Positions 17,762 to 29,163 of a stretch of 64,000 nt of DNA are shown here, one piece after another (the first letter of the stretch is position 1; each line of letters begins with the position of its first letter). Location: contig NZ_KB907309.1 in assembly GCF_000381925.1 (NCBI RefSeq), positions 930,001 to 994,000 on the forward strand, written 5' to 3'. Below the pieces are notes generated by a model that searched no databases, was not told the origin of the DNA, and worked only from the letters and a program-made list of their open reading frames with translations. The DNA comes from Nocardia sp. BMG111209. Its GTDB lineage: Bacteria; Actinomycetota; Actinomycetes; Mycobacteriales; Mycobacteriaceae. A program made the position numbers and the translations under genes.

Positions 17762-20700
17762 TCAGCTGCGTTGGATCTCGGTCAACTTCTCGGTCAGGTC
17801 GGCGCCGATCGTAGCGATACGCGGTTCATCGATGATCTGCAGGTGGTCACCCGGGATGTGGATGATCTCCAGATTCGGGATGTACTCGTCCCAGCCACCG
17901 TTGGGCCGGCGGTCGGCGAAACGCGGTTCCAGCTCGATGATTCCGTCGTGGTAACGATCCGCAAGGTACAGCACGGTGTCACCGTCATACCGGCTGGGCG
18001 TCACCTTTTGCAACTCGCGGCTCTCCACCCATGAGGTGCGCTGGTGCTCCAGCACGCCGCCGGGGATCTGCACACCCGCGAATTTGATGAGCTCCGAGAT
18101 GATCTGGAACTGCTCCGAGTCGTCGACGCCGGCCAGCTCCGCCATCTGCTCCTCATCGAGTTCGCCCTGGAAACCGTAGGTCTTCTTGGCGAAGGCCTGG
18201 TACCGCTCGATCCGGCGCACCCGCTCCTCGGGCGTGTTCACCTCGTTGTCCACCGGCAGCGCCAGGTCGATCAGGCCGATCAGCCGGACGTCCGCGCCCT
18301 CGTCCCGCATGATCTGCGCGACCTGCAACGCGAACACCGCGCCCAGCGACCAGCCGTACAGCACGTACGGCCCCTCCGGCTGGAGCTTGCGGATCTCCGG
18401 AATGTACTGCCGCGCACGCTCATCGATGGAACCCTCGACCCGCTCGAAGCCGTACATCGGGGTGTCGGCGGGCAGCCGCTTCAGCAGCGGCTCGTACACC
18501 AGCGTGTTACCGCCCGAGGGATGGAATACGAAGACCGGCACGGTCGTCGCGCCGTCCGGCCGGGCCCGGAGGGTGCGGACGAAGCCGTCGAGGCTGCCGC
18601 CGTCCTCCTGATGTCTGCGGACGATATCGGACAGCTGCTCGATGGTCCGGACGGCCCGTACCTCGACCGGATCGAGGGTGGCGCCGACCCGTTCGGACAG
18701 TCGCTCGGCGAGCTTCCCGGCGAGCTCCTCGTCGATCGCGGGCAGCAGATCGAAGATGCCGCCGGCCGACTTGCCGGTGGCCGTCGCCCAGGTGGCGTAG
18801 GTGAGTCGCTCGGCCGCATCGCGCGGCGGCACGTTCTCCTCGCGACCGGCTTCGGTCCGCACACCGCCTGCGGCGGAGGCGGATTCGGTCGCGGCCGAGT
18901 CGGTGTCCGCACTGGTCACGGAATTCGCTCGGGCCGTTGCGCTTTCGCCGGCCGTCTCGGAACCCGCCGGGGCCGTTGCACTTTCGCCGGCGCCCGCGGA
19001 TCCGGCTGCGGCAGTGGCGGTCTCGACACCCGCGGCGGCCTTGGCGGCGGCCGCCGGATCCGCGCCGGACTCGATGGCCGCGCGGGCCGCGGCAACCACG
19101 GTCTCGTCGACGGTCAGCGTGCCGCCGCCGGCGGCCTGCTGCTCCGCCAGCGCCTCGACCTCGTCGCGATGCTCGATGGCGTACCGCAGCATCTTCGCGA
19201 CCTCGGTGAGGCTGGCGTCGCGCACGGCGGCGATCTGCAACTGCGGGATGTCGAATTCGTACTCGACCCGGTTCTTGATCCGCATCGCCATCAGCGAGTC
19301 CAGACCCAGCTCCATGAGCGGGATCTCCATCGGCAGATCCTCGGGCGAGTAGCCCATGGTCTCGGCGACGATGCCGCGCAGCCGCGCGTCGATCGTCTCC
19401 GTGCTGTCCGGACTCCAGCGCTCACCGAACGATACCGGACCCGCATCGACCGAATCCTGCTGTGCCGCAACGCTCTCGCTCGGCGCGGCCGGTGCCGCGA
19501 CGGCCACGGGCAGCGGGGCGCCCGAGGTGACGACCGCGTCGAACAACAACCGGAACCCGGCGCCCTCGGCGGCGTGCACCTGTACCGACGCGCCGCCGGG
19601 ATGCGGGGTGAGCGTGGTGGTCAGCGTGCCGCTCGCGGGCGCCGCGGCGTGGGCCACCGAGGCGCCGAGCGTGACCTCCGTGAGCACCTGTCCCGCGGCG
19701 GCGGCGACCAGCGCACCGAGCTCGGTGACGACCTCGGCCGACACCTCCCAGGCGTGCCGGCCGTCGGGCAGCGCGACGTGCGCACCCGGCACCCGGCCGG
19801 CGCCGGAACCACCGAGCGCGATATTCGCCTTCGGCCAGTACTCCTTGCGCAGGAAGGCGGTGCGCGGCGCGTTCGCGAACGGGCCCGCGGGCAGCAACGA
19901 GGTCAGGTTCACCGGATGCCCCTGCGCGTACAGCTGCGCCAGCGCGCCGATCACCGCGGCGGACTCGTCCTCCTTGCGCTTCAGCGTGGGGACGAGCGCC
20001 GCATTGTGCACACCGGCCGCGTAGGTGGTGCCCAGCACCTGCATCAGCGCCACCGAATTCGGCGCCAGCTCCAGATAGGTGGTGATGCCGTTGTCGACCG
20101 CATGCCGCACCGCATTGGTGAAGTACACCGAATGCCGCATGTTGGTGACCCAGTAGTCGACGTCGTGCACCGCCGGATTACCGGTCGGGTACACCGCGTC
20201 GCGATGCACGGTCGAGTACAGGTCGACCCGCAGCGGCGTCGGCTCGATCCCGGCCAGCTCGGCGGCCAGCTCGCCCAGCAGCGGATCCATCTGCGAGGTG
20301 TGCCCGGCGCCGCGGGTCGGCAGCACCCGGGCGAACTTGCCCTCGGATTCGGCGCGCGCGACGACCGCGTGCACCTGCTCCGGCGGCCCGCCGATCACGG
20401 TGTTGGTCGGGGCCGCGTAGACCGCGACCTCCAGATCCGGATAGTCGGCGAGCACCTCGACGATGGCATCGGCGCTGTATTCCACCAGCGCCATGTTGCG
20501 GACCTGATCGTCGGTGAGCGCCTGCTCGGCCTCGCCCATCAGCCGGGAGCGGGCGCTGATCACGCGCACCGCGTCTTCCAGGTTCAGACCGCCGGCGATG
20601 TACGCGCCCGCGGCCTCACCCATCGAATGACCGACCACGGCCTCCGGCACGGCGCCGTGTGCGCGCAGCACCTCGGCCAGGCCGACCTGGATGGTGAAGA

Positions 20701-23092
20701 TGCCGACCTGCGACGTGCCGACGTCCCAGTCCTGCTCGTCGTCCAGGATCATCTCCCGGACCGAGTAGCCGGTCTCGAACTCCATCAGCTCGTCGACCTT
20801 GTCGACGGTCCGGGCGAAGATCGAATTCTCGTGGTAGAGCTGCTTACCCATCTTGCGGTGCTGCGCGCCGAAACCGGCCAGCACCCACATCGGGCCGTGC
20901 GCGGCCGGGGCGTCGGCGGTGAACACGCCCGGCCCGGGTTTGCCGGCGGCGACGGCCCGCAGGCCCGCGATCGCCTCCTCGTGCGTGGTGGCCAGCACCA
21001 CGCCGCGGGACCGGCCGTGGTTGCGCTTGGCCAGGGTGCGGGCCACATCGGCCAGTGGCGTCGATGCGCCCTGGGCCGATTCCAGCCAGTCGGCCAGATC
21101 GGTGGCGGCGCGGCGACGCCGGGACGGCAGGTACCCGGAGACCGGGAGGATCACCGGCAGTGGCGTGGCGCGCGCGTCGGTCCACTCGGGGACATCGGTG
21201 GCGGATGCCGGACCGGCCGCCGCGACGATCGCCTCCGCGTCGGCGATCACATCGGTGGTCTCGTCGTCCAGCTCGTCCTCGACGTCGCCCTCGAGTTCGG
21301 CCTTCGCGGCGAGCCCGGCGGGTACCTCGAACTCCTCGTCCTCGGTCTCGGCGGCGGGCACGTACTCCTGGATGACCACGTGCGCGTTGGTGCCGCCGAA
21401 GCCGAAGCCGGAGACGCCGATCGTGGCGGTGCCGCTGTAGCGCGGGAATTCGGTCGGCTCGTCGACCACCCGCAGCCGGGCCTGGTCGAACGGGATGTAC
21501 GGATTCGGCCCGGAGTAGTTGACGCTCGGCGGAATGACGTTGTGCTGCAACGCCATCACCACCTTGGCCAGGCTGGCCGCGCCGGCCGCCGACTCCAGGT
21601 GGCCGAAATTGGACTTCGCCGAGCCGAGCAGCGCCGGCTTGTCGGCGTCGCGGCCGCGGCCGATCACCCGGGCCAGCGCGTCCGCCTCGATCGGATCGCC
21701 GAGCAGGGTGCCGGTGCCGTGCGCCTCGACGTAGTCGACGGAGGTCGGCGCGATGCCGGCGTCGCGGTAGGCGCGGCGCAGCACCTCGGCCTGGGCGTCC
21801 GGGTTGGGGGCGAGCAGGCCGTTGGAGCGGCCGTCGTTGTTGACCGCGGAACCCTTGATCACGGCGTAGATCTGATCGCCGTCGCGCTCGGCGTCGGCGA
21901 GGCGCTTCAGCACCACCAGGCCGCCGCCCTCGGACCGGACGAAACCGTCGGCATCGGCGGAGAACGCCTTGATGTGGCCGTCCTTCGCGATCGCCCCGTT
22001 CGCCTCGAAGCCGAGCGTCGCGGCCGGCGCCACCAGCATGTTCACGCCGCCGGCCAGGGCCACGTCGGCCTCGCCGGAGCGCAGCGCGCGCACGGCCTGG
22101 TGCACCGCGACCAGCGTGGACGAGCACGCGGTGTCGACGGAGACCGACGGCCCGCGGAAGTCGTAGAAGTAGGACACCCGGTTCGGGATGATCGAGGACG
22201 CGCTGCCCATCAGCGAGTACGCCTCGGCCGACACCGGCACGTTCGGATCGCGCTCGCCGGACAGCCCCAGCGCCGCGATCAGCATGAAGTCGTTGGTGGA
22301 CGATCCGATGAACACACCCACCGGCTCGCCCTTGAGCTCGTTCGCCGGGATGCGGGCGTGTTCCAGCGCCTCCCAGGTGAGCTCCATCATCAGCCGCTGC
22401 TGCGGGTCGACCCGCTCCACCTCCAGCGGCGACATCGCGAAGAATTCGGCGTCGAAGCCCTTGATGACGTCCTGGTCGAGGTAGCCGCCCTTGGTGTTGG
22501 CCGCATCGATCGCCGCCGCGAGCCGCGGATCGGCGGTGAACTCCGACCACCGCCCGGCCGGCCGTTCCCGGACCCCGTCGCCGCGGCCGGCGAGGAACTC
22601 CCAGGTCGACTCGGGCGTGTCACCGGCTCCGGGCAATCGGGTGGACAGGCCCACGATCGCGACGTCGTGCGCGTCGCCCGCGAGGTGCCCGGCGGTGTAG
22701 AACGCCTCGTCGAGCGGTCCTTCCGGGACGTCCGGCTCGCCGTTGACGATCCGCTCGGCCAGCGAGGCGATGGTGGGGTGCTGATAGACGATCGTCGCGT
22801 TGAGCGTGACGCCGGTCAGCTCCTCGATATCGCCGCCGAGGGCGAGCGCGTCCCGCGAGGCCAGGCCGAATTCCTCCATCGGCCGGTCCACGGTGATCTG
22901 CTCGATCGGTTGCCCGGTCGCGTCGGCGACCCAGCGGCGCAACCACTCCCGCAGCTCGGCCACCGAGAGATCGGTGGCGGGGCGGTGTATGCCGGTGCCG
23001 GCGCCGTCCAACTGCCCGGCAGCCGGGGTGGATGCGACGGCGGTTTCCGCGGCGCCGTCGGCGGTCTGGGGGAATCCCTCGTTGTCAGCCAT
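17762..23092 (-). CDS. pks13: Polyketide synthase Pks13, mycolic acid condensase
   Basis: Type I PKS that performs the final Claisen condensation of meromycolyl and carboxyacyl chains to give the alpha-alkyl beta-keto mycolate precursor. Domain order by visible motifs: N-terminal ACP (Ser79 in FGLASRD), KS (Cys323 in VDTACSST), AT (Ser823 in GHSMGEA), C-terminal ACP (Ser1266 in LGLDSLM) and thioesterase (Ser1582 in YGWSLGAV). There are no reductive domains, as expected. The 1776 residues are slightly longer than the M. tuberculosis protein. The excess lies in an N-terminal tail and in an Ala/Thr/Ser/Glu-rich linker between the C-terminal ACP and the TE (ESATA-type repeats). Start ATG 23092 follows GAGGA; the TTG just before it is not needed. 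All five active-site residues are present. Confidence 0.97.
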   Translation of the reverse strand: MADNEGFPQTADGAAETAVASTPAAGQLDGAGTGIHRPATDLSVAELREWLRRWVADATGQPIEQITVDRPMEEFGLASRDALALGGDIEELTGVTLNATIVYQHPTIASLAERIVNGEPDVPEGPLDEAFYTAGHLAGDAHDVAIVGLSTRLPGAGDTPESTWEFLAGRGDGVRERPAGRWSEFTADPRLAAAIDAANTKGGYLDQDVIKGFDAEFFAMSPLEVERVDPQQRLMMELTWEALEHARIPANELKGEPVGVFIGSSTNDFMLIAALGLSGERDPNVPVSAEAYSLMGSASSIIPNRVSYFYDFRGPSVSVDTACSSTLVAVHQAVRALRSGEADVALAGGVNMLVAPAATLGFEANGAIAKDGHIKAFSADADGFVRSEGGGLVVLKRLADAERDGDQIYAVIKGSAVNNDGRSNGLLAPNPDAQAEVLRRAYRDAGIAPTSVDYVEAHGTGTLLGDPIEADALARVIGRGRDADKPALLGSAKSNFGHLESAAGAASLAKVVMALQHNVIPPSVNYSGPNPYIPFDQARLRVVDEPTEFPRYSGTATIGVSGFGFGGTNAHVVIQEYVPAAETEDEEFEVPAGLAAKAELEGDVEDELDDETTDVIADAEAIVAAAGPASATDVPEWTDARATPLPVILPVSGYLPSRRRRAATDLADWLESAQGASTPLADVARTLAKRNHGRSRGVVLATTHEEAIAGLRAVAAGKPGPGVFTADAPAAHGPMWVLAGFGAQHRKMGKQLYHENSIFARTVDKVDELMEFETGYSVREMILDDEQDWDVGTSQVGIFTIQVGLAEVLRAHGAVPEAVVGHSMGEAAGAYIAGGLNLEDAVRVISARSRLMGEAEQALTDDQVRNMALVEYSADAIVEVLADYPDLEVAVYAAPTNTVIGGPPEQVHAVVARAESEGKFARVLPTRGAGHTSQMDPLLGELAAELAGIEPTPLRVDLYSTVHRDAVYPTGNPAVHDVDYWVTNMRHSVYFTNAVRHAVDNGITTYLELAPNSVALMQVLGTTYAAGVHNAALVPTLKRKEDESAAVIGALAQLYAQGHPVNLTSLLPAGPFANAPRTAFLRKEYWPKANIALGGSGAGRVPGAHVALPDGRHAWEVSAEVVTELGALVAAAAGQVLTEVTLGASVAHAAAPASGTLTTTLTPHPGGASVQVHAAEGAGFRLLFDAVVTSGAPLPVAVAAPAAPSESVAAQQDSVDAGPVSFGERWSPDSTETIDARLRGIVAETMGYSPEDLPMEIPLMELGLDSLMAMRIKNRVEYEFDIPQLQIAAVRDASLTEVAKMLRYAIEHRDEVEALAEQQAAGGGTLTVDETVVAAARAAIESGADPAAAAKAAAGVETATAAAGSAGAGESATAPAGSETAGESATARANSVTSADTDSAATESASAAGGVRTEAGREENVPPRDAAERLTYATWATATGKSAGGIFDLLPAIDEELAGKLAERLSERVGATLDPVEVRAVRTIEQLSDIVRRHQEDGGSLDGFVRTLRARPDGATTVPVFVFHPSGGNTLVYEPLLKRLPADTPMYGFERVEGSIDERARQYIPEIRKLQPEGPYVLYGWSLGAVFALQVAQIMRDEGADVRLIGLIDLALPVDNEVNTPEERVRRIERYQAFAKKTYGFQGELDEEQMAELAGVDDSEQFQIISELIKFAGVQIPGGVLEHQRTSWVESRELQKVTPSRYDGDTVLYLADRYHDGIIELEPRFADRRPNGGWDEYIPNLEIIHIPGDHLQIIDEPRIATIGADLTEKLTEIQRS

Positions 23093-23175
23093 CAATTCCT
23101 CAAGCTACCTGTGTAGGGGTGTTGCACGGCAGGGATTGACAGCTGGTGTCGCCGTCACGTGCCGAATGTACCGAA

Positions 23176-23204
23176 GTCCCGGCGGCAGAAGCTGCCGCCG
23201 GGAC
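23176..23204 (-). terminator. Strong hairpin between fadD32 and pks13
   Basis: Perfect 13-bp stem GTCCCGGCGGCAG/CTGCCGCCGGGAC with loop AAG, 15 bp after the fadD32 stop. There is no T-tract. It may partly terminate or process the fadD32-pks13 transcript. Confidence 0.7.
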
Positions 23205-23218
23205 CGAGGGAGTGCGAG

Positions 23219-25135
23219 TCAGTCCTCGTCCGGTGCATCCGGGAAGGCCTGCTGGGTGTAGCCGCCGCGGAGGGTGCCCTCCAGATAGGCGGCCTTGCAG
23301 GCCCGGCGGGCGATCTTGCCGCTGGACGTACGCGGGATCGAGCCCGCGGGCACCAGCAGGATGTCGCGGGCGGTGACGCCGTGGCGCTGGGAGATCGCCG
23401 CGCGGACCGCGTCCGCGATCGGCTCCGGATCGGCCTTGCCGGCACCCGGGCCGCGCTCGGCCACGACCACCAGTTCCTCCGAGGAGTCGTCCGCGTCGAA
23501 CTGCAGGCCGGTCTCCGGGCCGAACACGTCGGCCGGCAGCTGATTGGCCGGAACCGAGAACGCGGCGATGAAGCCGGGGCGCAGCGCCTTGCTGGACTCC
23601 TGGGCCGAGTACTCCAGATCCTGCGGGTAGTGGTTGCGGCCGTCGACGATCACCAGATCCTTGACCCGGCCGGTGATGTAGAGCTCGCCGTCCACATACA
23701 CGCCGTAGTCGCCGGTGCGCAGCCAGATGCCGTCCTCGGGGGTGCCGGTGGCCTTGCTGCCGACCGGCAGCCGGTTCGGCAGCCGATTCCCGAACGTGTT
23801 GCGGGTCTCCTCCTCGCGGCCCCAGTACCCGATGCCGATGTTGTTGCCGTGCAGCCAGATCTCGCCGACCTCGCCCTCGGCCAGTTCCCGGGCGCCGGTG
23901 GCGTCGTCGATGGACTCCGCGTCCACGATGGCCGCCCACTGCGAAATACCCACGTAGCCGCAGCTGACCTGGGCGATCGAATTCGGCGTGCCCTGCTCGA
24001 CCCGGACCACCCGGCCCGCGTTGAGCTCGGTGCGATCGACGTAGATGACCTTGGCCTCGTCCTCGTGCCGGGTCGCCGACACGAACAGGGTGGCCTCGGC
24101 CATGCCGTAGCACGGCTTGATGGCCGTCTTCGGCAGGCCGTACGGCGCGAAGGCCTCGTTGAACTTCTTCATCGAGCTGACGGTGACCGGCTCGGAGCCG
24201 TTGATCAGGCCGATGACGTTCGACAGGTCCAGCGACTCGCCGTTGCGCGGCAGGCCGCGGGCGGCGGCGTGCTCGAAGGCGAAGTTGGGCGCGGCGGCGA
24301 AGGTGCCGGCGCCGTCGGAGACCGCGGCCAGCTCGTGGATCCAGCGGTAGGGCCGCCGGACGAACGCGCTGGGCGACATGATGGTGATGTACTTGCCGCC
24401 GATCGCGGGCACGATCACGCAGAGCAGGCCCATGTCGTGGAACAGCGGCAGCCAGGTGACGCCGCGGGAGTTCTCGTTGAGGTCCAGCGCGTGCACCATC
24501 TGCAGCACATTCGTGCCGACCGCCCGGTGGGTGATCTCGACGCCGGCTGGAACGCGTGTCGATCCCGAGGTGTACTGCAGGTAGGCGATATCGTCCACGA
24601 GGATGGCGGGGCGCACCCAGGACTCGCCGAGGGTATCGGGCACCGCGTCGACCGCGATGATCCGCGGCCGCTGCGGGGCGGGCAGCGAGCGGAACAGCTG
24701 CCGCACCCCCGCCGCCGACGAACTCGCCGTCAGGATCGCGGACGGCTTGCTGTCGCCGAGTACCGCGTGCAACCGGTCGGTGTGTCCCGGCTCGTCGGGG
24801 TCGAACAGCGGCACGGAGATACAGCCGGCATAGATGGCGGCGAAGAAGGAGATCACATAGTCCAGACCTTGCGGCGCCAGCACCGCAACTCGGTCACCGG
24901 GCTTGGTGACCTGCTGGAGGCGGGCGGCCACCGCGCGCAGCCGGACGCCGAACTGCTTCCAGGTCAGATCCTGGTACTCACCGTCGCGCTCGCGTGAGTA
25001 GTCGATGTATCGATAAGCAAGATCATTCGCATCGTTGCGGGTGTGCTTCTCGACGTAATCGACCAGGGTACGGCCCTCGGGAATTCTGATGTTCCCGGTT
25101 TCGTCCAGGTAGTCGTCGAAAGTCTCGTCCGTCAT
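23219..25135 (-). CDS. fadD32: Long-chain fatty-acid AMP ligase FadD32
   Basis: Activates the meromycolic acid as acyl-AMP and loads it onto the N-terminal ACP of Pks13. The 638-residue protein has the adenylate-forming motifs: [11 protein letters not shown] (ATP binding), [14 protein letters not shown], and [23 protein letters not shown] near the hinge. The C-terminus has [20 protein letters not shown] with the catalytic lysine. FAAL-type proteins of this family act with PKS rather than CoA. Start ATG 25135 is preceded by GGAGGAGAAGGA; an upstream in-frame start adds seven unlikely residues. First gene of fadD32-pks13-accD4, although a hairpin separates it from pks13. Confidence 0.97.
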   Translation of the reverse strand: MTDETFDDYLDETGNIRIPEGRTLVDYVEKHTRNDANDLAYRYIDYSRERDGEYQDLTWKQFGVRLRAVAARLQQVTKPGDRVAVLAPQGLDYVISFFAAIYAGCISVPLFDPDEPGHTDRLHAVLGDSKPSAILTASSSAAGVRQLFRSLPAPQRPRIIAVDAVPDTLGESWVRPAILVDDIAYLQYTSGSTRVPAGVEITHRAVGTNVLQMVHALDLNENSRGVTWLPLFHDMGLLCVIVPAIGGKYITIMSPSAFVRRPYRWIHELAAVSDGAGTFAAAPNFAFEHAAARGLPRNGESLDLSNVIGLINGSEPVTVSSMKKFNEAFAPYGLPKTAIKPCYGMAEATLFVSATRHEDEAKVIYVDRTELNAGRVVRVEQGTPNSIAQVSCGYVGISQWAAIVDAESIDDATGARELAEGEVGEIWLHGNNIGIGYWGREEETRNTFGNRLPNRLPVGSKATGTPEDGIWLRTGDYGVYVDGELYITGRVKDLVIVDGRNHYPQDLEYSAQESSKALRPGFIAAFSVPANQLPADVFGPETGLQFDADDSSEELVVVAERGPGAGKADPEPIADAVRAAISQRHGVTARDILLVPAGSIPRTSSGKIARRACKAAYLEGTLRGGYTQQAFPDAPDED

Positions 25136-25440
25136 TCCTTCTCCTCCGAGGCACACGCAGCACGGCGTCGTCGCCGCTGTTGCCTGTGAGGCCCCGACTG
25201 TCCATGCCTGCGGGCGCTCGAGTGCTACTTGCGAGCCTGCCTGCGGTTATTTGTGGCGGTCTGCGCGGTGACCGCCAGTTCGGCCAGATGTACTCGAGCC
25301 AGGGCTATGTTACAGAGCAGCGACGGGAGGAGTCTCCCGAGAGTGCAATCACCACCGGCTGCCTCCTCGAGTCGGATTCACCTTCACTGTGCCTTTGGTG
25401 TGGACGAGGAATTTACCACCGGAACCGCCGCCGGACCGGA
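25136..25440. other. Intergenic region upstream of fadD32
   Basis: 305 bp between the cutinase-like gene and fadD32, both on the minus strand. It should hold the fadD32 promoter; the best -10 candidate is TAACAT (minus strand, near 25306-25311). A short inverted repeat CGGGAG/CTCCCG at 25324-25339 with 4-nt spacer lies just upstream of it and could be an operator. I see no gene. Confidence 0.5.
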
Positions 25441-26433
25441 TCAGGAGTGGGCCGGATGCGGGGCATCGGAGATGATGCCCTCGGCCCACAATGTCGTCCA
25501 CTGTGTCGTGGTCGTTCCCTTGTCGTCGACCACAAAGGTGTTGTACATCGCGTGCACCGGATTACCGGCCGCGCGCACCAGTGACAGCACGCTCGGGATG
25601 AGGTTCACCGGGGTCAGCGCCTGCCGCGGCGCGTCACAGATCAGGTCGCCGGGGGCGCAGACGGTGAAGGTCCGATCGGCCACCGCGCCGAAGCCCGCGC
25701 GCGGGCCGGTCATGGTGATCCCCGGCACATTGAGGCCCTTCAGGGCCACCTCCGCACCCACTCCGGGCGGTGCGGCGCCGACCTCGGTCGCCTGGCCGGG
25801 CCCGATATCGCGGCGGCCGTCGGCGATCAGCATCACGCCGAGCACCAGATCCGCGGGCACCGGCCCGCGGTTGGCGCCGATCTGGGCCGCGAGATCACCG
25901 GCGATCACCGCACCCTGGGAGAAACCGACGATCACATAACTGGTCAGCGGGCAGGTCCGGTTCATCTGGGCCAGTTCGTCCTGGGCCCGCTGGGCGCCCT
26001 CGGACCGGCTGTTGTTGTAGGACTGCTGACCGTCCGGCGGCAGTGCGACCGGATTGGAGAATTGGGCCACGTACGGCACGGTATAGATATCCAACCGGCT
26101 CTGCGGGAACTGCGCGCGCACCGGAGTGGTGACATTGCGCAGCAGCGCCAGCGGATTGGCCACCGGATTGTGCGGATCGTCGTCGCTGCGCGACTCCCAG
26201 GTGCCTGGAATGGACAGTAACTGCACATCCGGGCAACTGGCCGGTTGGCTGGTGGGCCGCTTCGGTCCCGGCGGGGTGGGCCCCGGCGGCCGCAACCGCC
26301 CGGCCAGCAGGTACCACAGCAGCAGCACCACGATCACGATGATCGCGACGGCCGCCAGCGCGATCAGGCACCCCATGCCGCGGCGGCGGGACTGCGGTCC
26401 ACGCTGCGGATATCCGGGACGGCGCACGGTCAC
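25441..26433 (-). CDS. Cutinase-family envelope lipase (Rv3802c-like)
   Basis: Membrane-anchored alpha/beta hydrolase of the cutinase family; the mycobacterial homologue has phospholipase/thioesterase activity and is linked to the mycolate envelope. The 330-residue protein has an N-terminal basic region and one membrane helix (about residues 21-44), then a Pro-rich linker. The hydrolase domain follows with nucleophile Ser172 in GFSQGAV, the CAPGDLICD segment holding the acid, and His294 in NPVHAMY. Cysteines suited to the family disulfides are present. Start GTG 26433 overlaps the stop of the DUF732 gene by 4 bp (GTGA), so translation is coupled. Confidence 0.92.
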   Translation of the reverse strand: MTVRRPGYPQRGPQSRRRGMGCLIALAAVAIIVIVVLLLWYLLAGRLRPPGPTPPGPKRPTSQPASCPDVQLLSIPGTWESRSDDDPHNPVANPLALLRNVTTPVRAQFPQSRLDIYTVPYVAQFSNPVALPPDGQQSYNNSRSEGAQRAQDELAQMNRTCPLTSYVIVGFSQGAVIAGDLAAQIGANRGPVPADLVLGVMLIADGRRDIGPGQATEVGAAPPGVGAEVALKGLNVPGITMTGPRAGFGAVADRTFTVCAPGDLICDAPRQALTPVNLIPSVLSLVRAAGNPVHAMYNTFVVDDKGTTTTQWTTLWAEGIISDAPHPAHS

Positions 26434-26951
26434 TTGTCGCAGTAGGTCGCGCCGGCGACGTCGATGTAGATCTTCCCGGCCTGCTCCACCGGCATCTTCT
26501 GCTGATCGAAGGACGGATCGGCGCCGGCCATGGCGTTGACGTAGGTGGTCAGCTCCGAATCGGAGGCGCCGGCGGCCTTGCTCTGGCAGATGTACTGGGC
26601 CGTGGTCAGCGCGATGTCGGGGCTGGACGGATGTACCCCGCGCTTGTTCAGCTCGTCCAGGAACGCCTGATCCTTACCGGCCAGCGGGGCATCGGTGGTC
26701 GGCTGCGCGGGCTGCGGCCGCTCGGCGACGGCCGACGTGGTGGTCGGCGCCGGGGCCGGCGGCTGCTGCTGCGCGGAGGGCTGCTCGGCGACCGCGCTGG
26801 TGGACGACGGTGCGGCGGTCGTGGTCGAGGTCTTCAGCGTCGGCGTGCTCGAGGCGGTCGAGTCGTTGTGACCGCAGGCGGTGAGGTAGAACACGGGAAC
26901 CAGTGCCAGGGCGGCGCAGGCCGCTGTTGCCTTACCACGAATCCGGAGCAT
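26430..26951 (-). CDS. DUF732-type lipoprotein
   Basis: Secreted lipoprotein of 173 residues: basic n-region, hydrophobic core and lipobox LTAC with Cys26, then a long Thr/Ser/Pro/Gln linker (about 30-95). A compact C-terminal domain follows, with FLDELNKRGV, ALTTAQYICQSKAAG and a final Cys, the pattern of mycobacterial DUF732 proteins (two Cys likely form a disulfide). Function is unknown for the family. It is co-transcribed with, and translationally coupled to, the downstream cutinase-like lipase, which suggests that the two act together outside the membrane. Confidence 0.88.
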   Translation of the reverse strand: MLRIRGKATAACAALALVPVFYLTACGHNDSTASSTPTLKTSTTTAAPSSTSAVAEQPSAQQQPPAPAPTTTSAVAERPQPAQPTTDAPLAGKDQAFLDELNKRGVHPSSPDIALTTAQYICQSKAAGASDSELTTYVNAMAGADPSFDQQKMPVEQAGKIYIDVAGATYCDK

Positions 26952-27105
26952 GAATGCGGGTCCTCGATCTGTTTTCGGGATAGGTCGTCACCCAGGCTAA
27001 CGGCAACGCGCGCGATCAGGGCACGGCAAGGACGAACCTCATGCAGTTCTCAGACCGAAACCCGCGACCGGGCCGGTTCGCCGCCGACCGCCGCGATCCC
27101 GCATC

Positions 27106-28965
27106 TCAGACGCCGTGCACCTCGGCGCGACCGTCGTGGACGACCACGAATCCGGTCTGGAAGTTCTGCTGGATCCCGCCGGGAATCGCGAACTCGTCGC
27201 TGATCGGGAACCCCAGCCGGCCGTTCTCGAAGCCCTGCTGACCCCAGGCCTCCATGATCGGGCCGTTGCGCACCGCCCAGGCGCCGGACAGCGGACTCCA
27301 GTAGATGTTGCCGCCCTCGAACCGGCTGAACCGGCCGGCGTCCTTGAGCGGTTCCTCCCCCGCGGTCGGGAAGCCCAGCGGGCCGCCCTCGAAGCCCAGC
27401 TGCGCGTATTTGCCGAGGACCAGCCCCTGCACCCGATGCGCGCCGGATTTCTCGCCGGCGAAGATGGGCCCGTTCTCGAAGCCCTGCACCACACCGTCCC
27501 GGCTGGGGGTGCGCGCCTCCGGACCGGTGGGATAACCGGCCGGGCCGCGCTCGTAGCCCTCCCGGCCCCAGGCGTCGAGGATGGCGCCGCGTACGGCCTG
27601 CGCGCCGGTGCGGGGACTCCAGTAGACGGTGCCGCCGCGGAATTCCTGCATCCGGCCGACCCCGTCGGGCAGCGGAACCTCGTCGCCGACGGGCAGGCCG
27701 AGCGGACCGCCCGGTCCGACCGCGCCCTCGTAGCTGCCGCCGATCATGCCGCCCACCGGATGCGCGCCACCGAGCGGCGACCAGATCACCCGGCCGCCGT
27801 GGAAGTCCTGGGCGACGCCGCCGGTCACCGGATATTCGCCGGTGACACAGTCGCCGAGCCAGCCGGTGGACTGCGCCACCGCGGCGATATCGCCGCCGAC
27901 CCCGCAGTCGGAGCGGTCGGAGTCCACGCCCAGCGCGGCGGCCGCCTGCGGCCAGGACTGCCGCATCTCGAAATCCCAGTACGGCCACGAATGTGTTCCG
28001 GACTGACGGTATTCGACCGTGACCGGAATCTGTAGCTGGCCGAGTTTGGTGATGAAATTCTGACTGGTCAGCCGGGACAGTATCTCCAGTCCCATACCGG
28101 TGTAATTCGTACTGACCAGCGGAATATCGGACGGGCTGTCGAAGGTGCCGGTGGTACCGCTGCCGGCGGAAATGTAGAGGCTCGTGCCCTTCAGCTTCTC
28201 GGCCAGGTTGTACGGGTCGTGCGCGGCCCATTCGTCGCTGGTCGGCGGGCCCCACATCGAGTTGGCGTCGAATCCGCCCGCATCGCGCATGGCGTAGGTG
28301 ATCGCCTGCGGCATGCCCAGCGTGGTGGTGGTGAGGTAGCCCGAGTACGCGGAGGCGAACCGGGCGAAGCCCGGATTGCGGCCGGCCAGGAACATCGCCG
28401 CCGTGCCGCCCATCGAAATACCTTCCAGGCCACGGACATCCGTGGCCCGCCACTGACCCTCCAGCAGCGGCGGGAGCTCCCTGGTGAGGAAGGTCTCCCA
28501 CTTGTAGTTGTGGCCGTTGTCCGGCTCGAGCCAGTCGGAGTAGAAGCTGGACTCGCCGCCGACCGGCAGCACCACCGTGACGTTCTTGTCGGCGAAGAAG
28601 TCCTGCGCGCCGGCCTGTTTGGTCCAGCCGTTCTCGTCGTCGGTGGCCCGCAGCCCGTCGAGCAGGTACATGACCGGGAATCGCGCCTCGGGGTGGGTGT
28701 TCCAGTCCCGGGCGAGCAGCAGTTGCACCTGTACCGGAGCGCCCATCGAGGGCGAGTTGATCCACAGCGCGACGCGGCGGTCGCTGAGCCAGATCGCCTG
28801 CTGCACAACGGCGGCGGGCGCCGGGATCGCGGCCTGCTGGGCCGCGGCCGGTACCGCGACGACACCGGCGGTCAGCGGTAGCAGTGCGGCGGCGGCCAGC
28901 ACCGCGCCCCGCCGAACGCCACGGAACATCCTCCCCGCATCATTTCGCGCTGCTGCCACGACCAT
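27106..28965 (-). CDS. Mycolyltransferase with C-terminal LGFP repeats
   Basis: Antigen-85-type esterase that transfers mycolates between trehalose monomycolate and acceptors. The catalytic domain (about residues 60-345) has VMYLLDGLRA, LPVGGESSFYSDW, nucleophile Ser184 in EGISMGG and His325 in GTHSWPYW. After residue ~360 come about five LGFP-type repeats (GPLGLPVGDE, GPAGYPTGPE, GPLGFPTAGEE, GRLGFPISDE), a wall-binding module also known from corynebacterial PS1. A secretion signal runs from MFRGVRRGAV. The start is uncertain: ATG 28965 is used, ATG 28929 directly before the signal sequence is equally possible, and the frame is open to 29082. It heads a set of four paralogues in this window and is the only one with LGFP repeats. 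Confidence 0.92.
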   Translation of the reverse strand: MVVAAARNDAGRMFRGVRRGAVLAAAALLPLTAGVVAVPAAAQQAAIPAPAAVVQQAIWLSDRRVALWINSPSMGAPVQVQLLLARDWNTHPEARFPVMYLLDGLRATDDENGWTKQAGAQDFFADKNVTVVLPVGGESSFYSDWLEPDNGHNYKWETFLTRELPPLLEGQWRATDVRGLEGISMGGTAAMFLAGRNPGFARFASAYSGYLTTTTLGMPQAITYAMRDAGGFDANSMWGPPTSDEWAAHDPYNLAEKLKGTSLYISAGSGTTGTFDSPSDIPLVSTNYTGMGLEILSRLTSQNFITKLGQLQIPVTVEYRQSGTHSWPYWDFEMRQSWPQAAAALGVDSDRSDCGVGGDIAAVAQSTGWLGDCVTGEYPVTGGVAQDFHGGRVIWSPLGGAHPVGGMIGGSYEGAVGPGGPLGLPVGDEVPLPDGVGRMQEFRGGTVYWSPRTGAQAVRGAILDAWGREGYERGPAGYPTGPEARTPSRDGVVQGFENGPIFAGEKSGAHRVQGLVLGKYAQLGFEGGPLGFPTAGEEPLKDAGRFSRFEGGNIYWSPLSGAWAVRNGPIMEAWGQQGFENGRLGFPISDEFAIPGGIQQNFQTGFVVVHDGRAEVHGV

Positions 28966-29094
28966 GTTTCTACCGTCATGCCGGTGGGTAGCCAGGTAGG
29001 ACGCGCGGAGTAATGCAATCGATTCCGGGCAGTTCCCGGACATTTCGCCACAATGCCCGGAAATAACTGAACGGTATTGCACGGTTCCGAAACG

Positions 29095-29127
29095 CCACTG
29101 CCCCCGGCGGGATGCCGGGGGCAGTGG
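29095..29127 (-). terminator. Terminator of mycolyltransferase 29164-30234
   Basis: Perfect 14-bp stem CCACTGCCCCCGGC/GCCGGGGGCAGTGG with 5-nt loop, 36 bp after the stop codon. No T-tract. Confidence 0.75.
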
Positions 29128-29163
29128 GTGATTCGTAGCGTTCGCCGTATGCGGCGCCGCGAT

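Noticed and set aside
18044..23116. A 1690-codon open frame on the plus strand opposite pks13
   Set aside because: It is antisense to a clear five-domain PKS, rich in Arg/Gly/His with no fold, and arises from GC-biased third positions.
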